Of a stretch of 64,000 bases of DNA, positions 22,704 to 34,352 are shown one piece after another (the stretch's first letter is position 1; each line of letters opens with the position of its first letter). The stretch comes from Pegea sp. RAD2-039 (Eukaryota > Chordata > Thaliacea > Salpida > Salpidae), in contig JAQGEQ010000163.1 of assembly GCA_034620365.1 (NCBI GenBank), forward strand, positions 248,001-312,000, read 5' to 3'. The translations under genes and the position numbers were made by a program. The notes beneath the pieces are model-generated. The model ran no database searches. It had not been told where the DNA came from and worked only from the letters and a program-made list of their open reading frames with translations.

Positions 22704-25700
22704 ATGGATAAAGATATTCTGTTTAATGCTCTTAGTTTAAGTGGAATTACTGAAGATGAAACCATCCAAGAAACCACTTCTAAAGACTCTGATGTATTCA
22801 TGAAGAAATTGAATTCAGTTCCATCACAGGTTTGATTCAATTTCTGAAACTTATCGTTTGAAATTCTGCTGTATTTTGTTTTTATCTAATTATTTTAAGA
22901 TATTTAAAAGAAGTCTTTTTAAAGGTGATAAGAACCAATAACTCTATTCCACCTGAAGGAATAAAAGTTTTGAAAATAGATAAAATGTCTGCTGATAAAA
23001 GTAAGATATCAATTTTATATTATAATTATTTATTATAAAATTTGATACAAACACTTTTTCTTATAGTATTATTGAAATATTGTTGATATTATATCATGGT
23101 AGTATCTCAAGCTTCATATAATCAACATTCAATTAGATTATTTTGAATATTAATAGAAGCTGATATCTTTTCTGTGAAGTAATTCTACATTAATCATTTA
23201 TTATTAATTAAGTTCTAATATTATTATTTTAATAATTGTTTTTTCAACATTTTCAGTTATATTCATCAAAACAACGAAATCTCCACAAGCATCAACGCAT
23301 TCTTGCTCCAGTTTAAAATTAAAAAATACTCCTGTGCAAGTCATTAAAACTCCTGGTACCCATATTTTCCCCAACAAAGTCATTCCTTCGTTAAAAGTTA
23401 TTAAAACTATTCCATCTAATATCAACAAATCTCCAATTATTGCAAAAAGTAATTTTGTAGCTGGCAACACTGCTTCCATTGTTCGAGTTAACGGAATTCG
23501 CCAACCAATCAAAAACATAGTTCCAGCTTCAACTATCAAAGATACTTTAGATGATCCAACTAAATTTGTGAAAGTCAAACACAACGGGGTCTCTAAGTTC
23601 ATTTCTACAAGTCATGTTCAGTCTATAAATAAAAGGCCAAACGGGATTTCTATTCCTGTCAAATTCTATGATTCAAAGAACCCTATTACTGTTTCTAAAC
23701 CAATTGGATCAGTTTTACCAAATGGTAGATTGTTTTCAGTTGTACCAAATAGTACAGGATTAAATAACAATCGTCGACGAATACAAACTCCTTTAAATAA
23801 AAACTCACTTGTTTCTATTAATTCAAGATCTATAATTAAAGGGAACTTTCCTATACAAAGATTGAATCCTGGTGAGTTGCTTTGATATTTGTTGTGAAAA
23901 TTATGAATGATTTGAAAATTTTCAGCTTATCAAGTTCAGCTGAAATCGGGAAAGTCGAACGGCTCTTTAGTAAGTACTTCTTGAAATATTTCTTTTCTAT
24001 CTTCTTGATATTTCACTACAAATTTGCTGGTGGTAGTTAAGAGTATTTTTTAGCTTTCTAGTGGTTATGTAAATCTGAATTCAAAGAAGATAACTAAAGA
24101 AAATTGCAAATCAGTAAACAGACAGAGCAAGGTATTTGTTGGACTCTATCCACAATTATATTTCCAATTTTGACTGCTTCATCTCATCATGTTGATTTAT
24201 TGAAAGAATTTCTTCAAAGCAAACTTCATTTCATTTCTAGAAACGCAAAAAAGATGAACCAACAAAACCCAAGTTACTTCCTAGTCAAGAAGATGAAGAT
24301 CACGAAGACCTGCAACATGTCTTCACCTACGAACAGTACATCCCAAATAAATGTAACTTACTTCTCAATCACTTCATCTTATTCTTCATCTTCTACTTCT
24401 TAGTAACAATCGGTAAAAATCACCCTGACAATGTAGTCGAAGCAAGCTCTATGGCTAGTATAGATCCACCTGATATCAATCATTGTATAATCATTCCAAT
24501 GGAAAGTATTGAAACAGGGAAACTATCCGCTCTTCAGTTAGAATCTATCCATTATGCTTGTCAAAAACATGAAACGTTCTTGCCGAGTGGTGAACGTGCC
24601 GGGTTTCTGATTGGTTTGTTCATCTTCATCGCTTTTCTGTTTAATCCAACTTCGCGCTCAGGTGATGGTGCCGGAGTCGGTAAAGGTCGGACTATCTCCG
24701 GAATAATTTATGAAAATTATCTTCGAGGTCGAAAAAGAGCTTTATGGTGAGATGAAGATATTTTTGATGTGATGTTTATTCATTTCTTTATAGGTTCAGC
24801 GTTTCAAATGATTTGAAAATAGATGCAGAGCGCGATCTGCGCGATATCGGAGCAAAAGTCAAAGTGTTCGCTCTCACCAAGGTTCATATCTTCATCTTTC
24901 TAGCATCAGTGTGTCCCTGTCTCCATCATTTTTCTTTCAACTTTTTTATTTGTAGTTTAAATATGGGAAGATCACACACAAGATGAATGGAGCAGTAAAA
25001 AAAGGGGTCATCTTTGCGACTTATTCATCTCTCATTAGTGAGAGTAAAGATAAAAAGAATAGAGGCAAATATGCAACAAGGCTAGATCAGTTGTTACATT
25101 GGTGTGGAGAAGGATTTGACGGAGTTGTAAGTCCTTCAAAATCTCTTCATCTTCATCTACATCTTTCAAAATCTTACAGATTATCTTCGATGAATCTCAC
25201 AAAGCTAAAAACCTTCAACCTTCGGGTTTGGGACGAACTACAAAGACAGCAGCTACAGTTCTTAAACTGCAAAAGTTACTTCCTAATGCTAGGTACTTTC
25301 CCTCATATGCAAATCAACAGCTGATATTTTATCGTCACTAGAGTCGTATACGCGAGCGCTACCGGTGCTTCGGAACCACGTCATATGGCGTACATGTCTC
25401 GAATCGGTCTGTGGGGACCAGGCAGTTCCTTCAACGACTTCGCTTGCTTTGTTCAGGTTCACAACCTCCTTTTCTTGTTGATCATCTAATTGCTGGTTGC
25501 TAGGCAATGGATAAACGAGGGATCGGTTCCATGGAGTTGGTTGCCATGGATATGAAGTTACGAGGAAGTTATATCGCGCGTCAATTGAGTTTTGGTGGAG
25601 TTTCATTTGGAACTGAATATATTCGCTTACAACCGGATTTTATTGAACTTTACGATAAATGTGCTGAACTGGTTGGTTGCTGACCACTTGTCCTAGGCAA

Positions 25701-28700
25701 TTGTCCAACTGGTCTGCTTGTCAACAGTGGCAACTTGCTCGCGCGTACTTCTTTCAAGCTGCTGCTCTTGTTGAAGCTGAATTGAACATGAAAAAGTCCA
25801 TGTGGTCCCAATTCTGGGGTTCACAACAACGTTTCTTCAAATATATTGCCATGTCAGCCAAGGTGACCATCTCTCGTGTCCACAAACTGGTCCACATCGT
25901 CTATTTGTTGGTAGGTTGACCGGACAGTTGAATTATGTAACCAGGCTTTGAAGGACAACAAATGTGTGGTGATTGGAATCCAAACAACTGGAGACGCTCG
26001 AATTCAAGATGAATTAGATAAATGTAACGGAGAGCTCGATGATTTTGTGTCCACAACCAGGTACTAGTGGACCATGTCATCTCAGTTCGTGACCACTTCT
26101 GTCCGCAGGTCCTTATTCGACAAATTAGTCATCAATCACTTTCCAGCACCAGATCGCGACCATATTACGTCATTATTTGGTGAAGATTTCTACAAAAGCT
26201 CTTCGCATGCAACAAGTGAAGATGCCATCGACGATTCAAACAGCGATGATGAGGTGTGGTCACGTGACAGCGTTTTCGCGTTCGCTGATGATGACGTTGA
26301 TGTCGTTTCAGTCGATTGATAAAAATTTCATGAATGAGAATTACGACAGCGAAGATTCTGAACGTTCTTTCGGTGACGTCATGAAGAAGTGTAACTTCTA
26401 TAGCGGTAATGACGTCATCATCAATCGACTACTTGACATCTCGATGTTGACAGATAGTGATAGTGAGTGTGAATCACCGGTAAAGAAGAGGAAGAAGCGA
26501 TCAAGTTCTCGCGAAAACGAATCAGAAGAAGAAGAGATGAAGAAAGAACCACTAACAGCAGCTGAACGGCGTCAACAGAAAAAATCAAATATTTTGAGTA
26601 ATCTCGAGAATGTTTCCGGTACAAATGAGGTCCATTTACTTGTGGACAGGCAGTTCAGGTCTATTTTCAGGTACCCCTACCAGTAAACTACCTGGGGCAG
26701 GACCAATTGAAAAGGCACAGGCCATGAAACGTGACCTGCTGGCAAAGATTGACTCGCTGGGTCGATGTCTGCCCAACAATGTCCTTGATGAACTAATAGA
26801 CCGGCTAGGAGGTCCAAGTAAAGTGGCAGAGGTTCGTATTTTCATCTACTGGTCCTCATCTAATCATATGTGGACCAGTTGACTGGTCGCAAAGGCCGGA
26901 TTGTGTCCACTGGTGATGATGGAGTCCAGTACGAAAAAAGATCTGAGAATCTTGTTCCTGTTGATATGATCAATTTAACAGAAAAAGAGGTTTGTGTCTT
27001 CATCGCGTTTTCGTCGTTCCTAGTCACGCTTCACTGATTTCACAGCGATTCATGAACGGCGAGAAGAATATCGCGATTATTAGTGAAGCAGCTAGTTCCG
27101 GTATTTCGCTTCACGCTGATCGTCGCTCGTCCAATCACAAGCAACGTGTCCACATCACCCTAGAGTTGCCCTGGAGTGCTGATAAAGCCATCCAACAATT
27201 TGGTTTGTCCCACAACCACCTCTAACTGACCACTGACCGCCAACTTGTCCAGGTCGAACACATCGTTCTAACCAGGTCACTCCACCTCAATATGTCTTCA
27301 TGATCACTGATCTTGCCGGAGAGCAGCGATTTGCAGCTGTGGTTGCTAAGCGACTGGAAAGCTTAGTGAGTGGTCCGTGTTGTTGCCCTGCAACTAATTG
27401 TATTTGGTCCAGGGCGCTCTGACCCATGGTGACCGAAGGGCTGGTACCGTGTGCAACTTCAACAAGTTCAATTTTGACAACAAATATGGCCGCAAAGCTC
27501 TCGAAATCATAATGAAAGTAATCGCGAAACAAGAGAAGTCGATCGTGCCCTTGCCCCGCGTCCAAAACTTCCTTGAACGTAGCCCCTGTCCTGGTACATC
27601 TGGTCCTCTTCTCATCTCGTCTTTTTATAGGAATTCGTAAATCGTGTATAGGAGTTGGACTGATGACCATTGAAAAAGGACAAAAAGCTTATCAATTGGA
27701 CAAAGGTTTGGGACTGGACCAGTATTTGTGGGTCACTTGTAACCAATTTATACTTTTGAAGAGTACAACAACATCTACAAGTTTATGAACCGTATTCTTG
27801 GTATGGTAGTCGAGTTGCAGAATGCCATTTTCACTTTCTTCGCTGATACTTTAACCGCTGTCATACAAGACGCTAAAACCAGCGGTCAATTCGACCAGGG
27901 CATAGTTGGTTTGTTTCCGCTCCCCTGTCTCAAAAGTCTCGATAGTAAAAGGTTTGTTTCAAAGATATCAGTTGTGAGGAAAGTCTTGTGGACCATCTTG
28001 ACAAGAATGAATTTGAATTGAATAATACTTGTCGTGTGTTTCTACATAAGGTGAAAATAGATCGTGGTTATAAATGGGAGCTCGCTGTTGGTTTAGAAGA
28101 AAAGTCATACGGAGAAAACAGTGGTTACTACATTAGTAAAGAAGTAAGTGTGTCCTTATTTGTGGTCCAATTCATCAAACACTCGTCCATAGACTGACCC
28201 GGACAATAAACCAAGCGCTATATTAGCTTTGGGCGAGAGGAATGTAACGATGTTTGCCGAGTTCACTATTTATCGACCAAGCATCGGCAAGCAATTTCGC
28301 CGTGTTCATCTGGACAGTCTCCAAGAGAAATATGAAAAGTGTAGTCGAGATACAGCTGAGAAATGGTGGAAAGAACAATATGAAGCTTCAAGTAAAATGT
28401 GTCTTCATCGATACAGGTAAGATCTTCTATATTTGATGATTATTCTCGACTATGATCTTCATCAGTACTGGAGAATGTCCTCGTGAAGACTCAATGAGAT
28501 GTCAGATTGGATTAAGATCTCGTGTTTATCATATTCTTTCCGGATCTGTTTTGTCAGTTTGGAAAGTTGTTGAGAAATTACTACAAGACAAACTAGGGCC
28601 GAAACACAAGCTACAAGTTGTTCGTTTGAAGACATCAACAGGAGGAAAGATTGTTGGTGAGTTAGTTAATGAAGAACTTCAAATAGTTTCTAATCCGACA

Positions 28701-28916
28701 TCAACAGGACTTCTTATCCCTCATGAGTGTGTCTTTGATCTCGTGAGCAAATTGAGACAATCGAATTCTAATGTGTTATCTGCTGATATGCCTTTACAAA
28801 CTCATCATTATGAAGATGTATTTGATGATGACATCACAAATATTGAAGAAGTTGAAGACATTGATCCAGATAAAGTTGAATCAAGTGTTTTAACTCCTAG
28901 GAACTTATTTTCTTGA
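22704..28916 (+). CDS. SBNO: Strawberry notch homologue (SNF2-related DExH-box helicase-like coregulator)
   Basis: Twenty-seven exons join in phase to 1505 aa: 22704-22829, 22925-23000, 23257-23871, 23926-23969, 24054-24131, 24241-24352, 24404-24613, 24662-24746, 24794-24881, 24956-25126, 25180-25292, 25342-25456, 25504-25671, 25728-25862, 25915-26060, 26109-26253, 26312-26618, 26671-26831, 26879-26989, 27046-27202, 27253-27365, 27413-27578, 27631-27705, 27762-27908, 27965-28143, 28193-28416, 28466-28916. The N-terminal ~340 residues are basic and low-complexity. The helicase-like core follows: Walker [10 protein letters not shown] (about 422-430, codons split by an intron), DESH box (about 540), SATGAS (about 578), an acidic/basic insert around 820-900, then the second domain with [10 protein letters not shown] motif VI (about 1053). 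The conserved C-terminal domain is complete ([18 protein letters not shown]). The family acts in the nucleus in Notch and EGFR-linked transcription; that role is family knowledge. An acceptor (TTTTTTTAG) lies 16 nt before the ATG. Confidence 0.95.
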
Positions 28917-31489
28917 ACCTTCATGTCGTGCGGTTTTTCTTTCTCAATTCTTCTTGACCAGTTTTCTTTTTTTGGTTTGTTTCTGAAATCAAACATTTCC
29001 AAATCTTTTTCCAGTTTGCAAATATCTTGTAAACTGATAAAAGTCTCTGTTTCTTCTTCATGTTAATTTGGAACTGGTTTTGCTGCTATGAAAAGGAAGG
29101 TAAATTCACAGAAACAAATCTATCACTGCCATAAAGTGTTCATCATGTAACTTGTTGCCCTGTTACTTGATAATGTGGTTGTTGTTCATGATGAAGATTA
29201 AATATAGTTTGTTTTATTTACCCAAATCCAAGCTTAAGTTTATTTCAACATTTAGTTGCTTCTTAATCGGGAGAGTTTAGAAAACAAAACTTTGGTTCTG
29301 ATTCGAGTTATTCAGATGATGTATTTGTGAGTTGAATCTTCTGTAGTAAGTTGTAAACATCTGCGAAACATAATTATCTGAACAAAAGTCAGTTTTCTAA
29401 ACTATTTTTAATGATAATGTTAACTCTTGTCAAATACTTGGAAACTATTTCAAGAAAAGCGTTTTTATAATTCAATTTTAACTAATATTAAGCGGTTTCA
29501 ACCAATTTTAAACTATTTTCTTTAATGATACAAAATAGTTCAAATGATTTTAATAATTCATTAAAATAAAGTTCTAAATTACTGCTAGAAGCAGAAGTCG
29601 GTCAAAACGAAAAAAATGTTTAATGAGAACCATAAAAAGTCAATTTCTGTCTTTACTAAACGTTTTTGTCATCAACATATTGATTTTAATTTCATTTGAC
29701 GTTTTCAAACCATATTAATGAGTTAGGTAAGAAGTTATTATAAAACTATTAAAGAAAATTTTTATGACTTCTTTGAAATCAAATCAGCTGCTAAGAAAAT
29801 GTGCAAAAAAGTTACATTGCTCTCAAGAAAAAGGAGATTTTATTAATTGAAAGAACCATCAATACTTAACTGTTTAATAAAACTTATCGAATCAGCAAAT
29901 AACCTACGTTTCTGCAGAATGATTCAAATGAGATTTTAGTAGAAATTTGCTGACAATAAAAAACTGACTGCAACAGCATCAAAACAGATTTCCTTGTCTT
30001 GTGAAAGACATCAAAAACAAGTGGTTTCAGTTTATTTCAAATGTAAAGGATATCTGTTCTAATAATTTGATTTTGATCAATTTTTAGAAATTTCAAGGAA
30101 TACTTTGTGATATTTTCAAATAATTTATTCACTGTTGAAACTGAACAACATTAAGTGTAATAAGCGACAGAAAATAACTTATCAGCAAAAGATGATTCAA
30201 ATACTTGCGAGTCAATGACTGAATAGATTTATTATGAGAATCGAGTCATCTCATCAAGATCCAGTTTTGAAAACTAAAACATCAAAAAGTTAATTTATCT
30301 TTAGAATTTATAAAACTTTAATTCTATTAATGCTTTAATTTGATTTTGTCTCAATTTTAAGAACACTTTTAGATTGATGATAGCTTCATCTGGTTCTTCA
30401 TTCATGTACTTTTGTTGCTACAACTTAAAGCTTCTTCTAATCTTCATATTTTTTACAATTACATAATCATTAAATTCAGAAATCACTAACCAGGTAACTA
30501 AGGCTTACAAAAGTACAATGATGAAAGTGAATCACAAACTGTTACTTTAAGCTAAAAGAGATGAACATATTTCAATAAAGATTTGATTGGTTTACGATGT
30601 AGTTAAACATTACTAGAACAAAGATTAGAAAAAGCTTCAAATGATTAATTCATTTTTAATAGTTATAAATAATACTGGAAATTTATTTAAAATTTATAAA
30701 AAGATATATCAAATAATTACAAGTAATGTAGAAAGCTTACTGACGAATGTGGTTTTATTGTTGCTTAGTTTTAAATACTACCTAAAAATTTATTTTAATT
30801 TTTTCAATCTAAAGTAATTTGGATCTACAACAGATAAATTGATTATTTACTGACTGGTTTACTATTTGTGGTAATTTTACTTGTAAAGTATTTCTGTTTT
30901 TAATTTTAAGTGATATTTAGATCAACTGAAACAACATAATTGAATATTTAAAGAGATAATAATGAAATATTTTTTTGAAATTATAAATAAAAAGTATTTC
31001 TACTAATATAAAAACTGATTACATAAAACGTAACAGAACAAATGTTATAAAATGCATTAAACAGTTATATAAACACGATTTGCAAAAACTTTCAGTAATT
31101 TCTAAAATAAAACTTATTTAATTCTTTAAAATTTTTTTATAGACATAATCTTAATAAAAGAAAATAGTTTGAAATTAAACAATAGCTAAAAAATGTATTC
31201 AATTTCAACCAAGAATATTCCAATTATAGATTTACAAATATAGAAATTGTGTAAATTATTTCAACATTTTTTAGTTTTAATACTTCTGTAGAAAATTATA
31301 TAAAATTAATATCAGATTAAAACTGGATTGAAAAATGTAACTTCAAAGTCAAAAGACTTTGTCAAAGTTATGTTGAATATCATTTCGTAAATGTTTAATT
31401 ATACACAATTAAAATTTAATAAACTAAATCAAGAAAGAACATTTATTAGTTTAAAAAATTCTCGTTAAAGCTAGAAGCGTTTTACCATA

Positions 31490-31535
31490 TTTATTTATTT
31501 ATTTATTTATCAATAGTTTATTTATTTATTTATTT
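31490..31535. repeat. TTTA simple repeat (retrotransposon tail)
   Basis: Two runs of TTTA units around a CAATAG interruption. It directly abuts the 3' UTR of the retrotransposon copy and is best explained as its 3' microsatellite tail on the minus strand. Confidence 0.9.
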
Positions 31536-31920
31536 CAATAAATGCGAAGGAGGGTGCCTGAAGAGAGTACTTCTCGCTAACACACATTCTCACAAATAAC
31601 ATCTATTAAGTCAGAAATATAGAAAGCAAAAGATGTAACACATGGCATTTCAGTAGTCCTCAAAGTATATAATAGTGAACAATTACATGGAAGGAAAAAA
31701 ATCACAGTTTAGAAATGATAATGTTGGCAATAGGATAACAGTTCAACTTCTGCTTGAACAACGCGAGTGGTTCTGATATGACAATGTCTGATGGCAGCTG
31801 ATTCCAAGTACTAATTGTATGGTATGAGAAAAAATTTGCTCTGACCAATGTACTAGGTGATATGGGCTTATTAAGATGTAATGTGTGTCGTCTGAGTTGA
31901 TATAACTTGAGGGAAGGACT
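31490..31920 (-). mobile_element. 3' end of a non-LTR retrotransposon, copy 1
   Basis: On the minus strand 31920-31702 reads an open C-terminal peptide ending in TGA. It includes LRRHTLHLNKP, RANFFSYHTISTWNQLP and a final FKQKLN, the familiar tail of non-LTR (LINE-type) reverse transcriptases (R-x-NFFS-x-R/H-x-I-x-x-WN-x-LP). It is followed by a 3' UTR and a TAAA-type microsatellite tail (31490-31535 on the plus strand as TTTA repeats). The 3' UTR (31536-31688) matches 51011-51176 closely, including GCGAAGGAGGGTGCCTGAAG. The copy is 5'-truncated and cannot be active. Confidence 0.88.
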
Positions 31921-32852
31921 AATAGAAAGAAATCATCAAACTGAATGTCAATTAAATTGTAGATATATCTTGAAAGAAATATTTATATTTTGTTAAAAAC
32001 TAATATGATTTAATTTGTTTTAAAATCTAAACATGATAACCTTTAATATAAGAATGATAAAGAATTGAAAAACTTAAATTATTTGTGGATTTATTTAGTT
32101 TGTTGAAAGATTATTCACAATATTGGCTGAATGTAATGACATCTACTGTTAAACCAACTAAACAAGCGTCTGTCTCATTTTATTTTAATTTTTGAAAATT
32201 AATGATTTTTATAAAAAGATTTTTTCAAAACTTTAGCAATTTATTTTTTAGTCTTTGAAATATACTTTAAGTAAAAATCTATCGGTTTAAACTAAACCTG
32301 ATAATAACTATGCGACAAATAAATATTTATTCCTCAAATAAAAAGTTTTCTTGAGAAATAAACAATGTTCAAGGTGATAAACCATTAAGAAAGAGAAATT
32401 TTGAAGATTGGAAAATCTACAATAAAAAATTTTCATTTAAATTTGAATCCTAATAAGTTTAAATTATTCATTAATTTTTTTAATTTTTTATTATAAAGAA
32501 ATTGTTTTTTTCTAACTGAACATAAATCTCAATTATTTTCAAAGATTAGTAAAAAAATGAATTATCTGTAGCTAATTTTAAGTTGCTAAATAAATTGTTT
32601 ATAAAATTATTTCAAATTACAGAATTACTTTTTTCTTCTAATGACAAGTTAAAAAACACAATTGTTTAAAAATCTGTTTAATTTTACATCAACTGTATTA
32701 ATATAAAACAAAAAAAATCATATTAACAAGTTTCTCTTATAAACATGTTTTGATTAAACTTTATTGTGAAATCTACTTAATTTTTAAAAATTCAATTGTT
32801 AATTTTCAGTCTTTACATGATGATGATCTAAAAATAAAAAAAAATTAAAAAA

Positions 32853-34352
32853 TTAAACATAATCTTGAGAAACTTTTTGTAAATTCATAGGAGGGTGATT
32901 ACACGAGTAAGAAACTGAATAATTCTGGAGCTGATCTGGTGTGTTAGGCGACAAGCACCATGTCAACAATGTAGTGATCATATAAAGAACTCCAACCACA
33001 AATCCAACGTAAACTGCGGCCCCAATTCCGTATTTGAAGTTATTATCAGCTGTTATTGGATTATAGTAATCAGAAACAACTTCAGACGTTTCCCAAATTA
33101 CTGACGTCAGCACCATACAACCTGTAGTAAAAAACAATTGTTGAAATTTGAATAAATGTTTTTGTTAATCTTTTCAAAGCTTATTTGTTCCAAAGAAATT
33201 AGAGAAGGATTATCTAATCAGGTGACTGAGTCAGGTTTGAAAGTAGAGATAGAATCAATTTAAACGAGGAAAGGTAAAAGATGGAAATAGTTTATAGCAG
33301 TAAGAGTTTGGAAGCTTATAAATTAGAAAATGAAACTCAGCAAACTACTAGAACAAGTTTTTAGTAAAATTTTAAATGTAAATGTCACTAACCTGAAGCA
33401 AACAGCAAGACACAATTGGTAAAAGCAAGCTTTCGTTGTTTTTGAACATGGATGCTGTTGAGAGAATTTGAAAGGATTTGAACGATCAGAGCAACAATTG
33501 TGAGACAGATAGAAGTACAAAGTAAAATCCGAATTGCAAATAATTCAGCTGAAAAAAAAGTTTTTAAATTTAATTTTAAGTAAAGTTTGTTCAATTGACT
33601 TTTCAGAAAGTAAACTGAAATTAATTCTTTAATTTTCTTTTTTATGATTTTTTAGATTTCACATTAAAGACAAATATATAAATTTGTAAAACTTTTTGAA
33701 GTTTTCAACTTAAACCTCAAAATATTTTTGTTTTTATCAATTTTGACAACATTAAATCTTTTTTGTTTACAAAATTTTTCTAAAAATAAAAACAACGACT
33801 TTAAATTAAACTTTGTTGATAAATTTGTCGATTATTTCATTTTATTGTAAATTTATTTAAATGATTTCTAATTGGCTAAAAATTGAATTAAATAAAAAAC
33901 GATTTATTTAACGAAACTGATATTTTTTCAATTTGTTTAACCGCTACAAATAAAACTACAAATGAAACAAAAACGTAAATATTATTTTTCAAATGCAGAT
34001 TAAGGGAACAAGTAAAAAATTTATTAGACATCAACATACAGTGTGGGTCTACTTGTGTTGATTAAACTATTTTCTAAAACTTAGAACTTAAAATTCTAAA
34101 AAATAATTTTTGAAACAAATCAAATTACTCACGATTTGTTTTTAGATCTGAATAACTGAAGTAATTGCATTGATAAGATTCTGGTGAAGTTTGGAGACAA
34201 TGTTCCCAAAGTCCATAATACATGATCGCATTATTGAGAAGATTACTGCTTTCTTGAGTAGTAACTTTCCATTGATCCCAAATTGTGATAGTCAATGTTA
34301 GAGTGGCGCAAATAATAATTAGTCCGGGAAGAAGTAAATTATTTAAAGACAT
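32853..34352 (-). CDS. Claudin-family four-pass junction protein
   Basis: Three exons (34352-34133, 33548-33393, 33121-32853) join in phase to 214 aa, the usual claudin length. Segment 1 (about 6-25) is followed by the first extracellular loop with W28, GLW (47-49), C52 and C62, the claudin W-GLW-C-C signature, and Arg80 just before segment 2. Segments 3 and 4 follow (LAFTNCVLLFASG and GIGAAVYVGFVVGVLY). The cytoplasmic tail ends SQDYV, a typical claudin PDZ-binding motif. Claudins form paracellular barriers at septate or tight junctions, and the tail suggests binding to a ZO/PDZ scaffold; both are inference from the family. An acceptor (TTTGTAG) lies one base before the ATG. The wider PMP22/claudin superfamily is the alternative, but the loop motif and tail favour claudin. 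Confidence 0.87.

Larger units (their letters stand above)
28917..32852. other. Intergenic region with a retrotransposon remnant
   Basis: Between the ends of strawberry notch (plus) and the claudin gene (minus), so both are transcribed into it. It is AT-rich with no gene. The only structured element is the retrotransposon 3' fragment at 31490-31920. On the minus strand an AATAAA (32765-32760) lies about 90 nt past the claudin stop and is the likely poly(A) signal of that gene. Confidence 0.5.

Noticed and set aside
23204-23602. 132-codon minus-strand frame
   Set aside because: It is antisense to a well-supported exon of strawberry notch (23257-23871).
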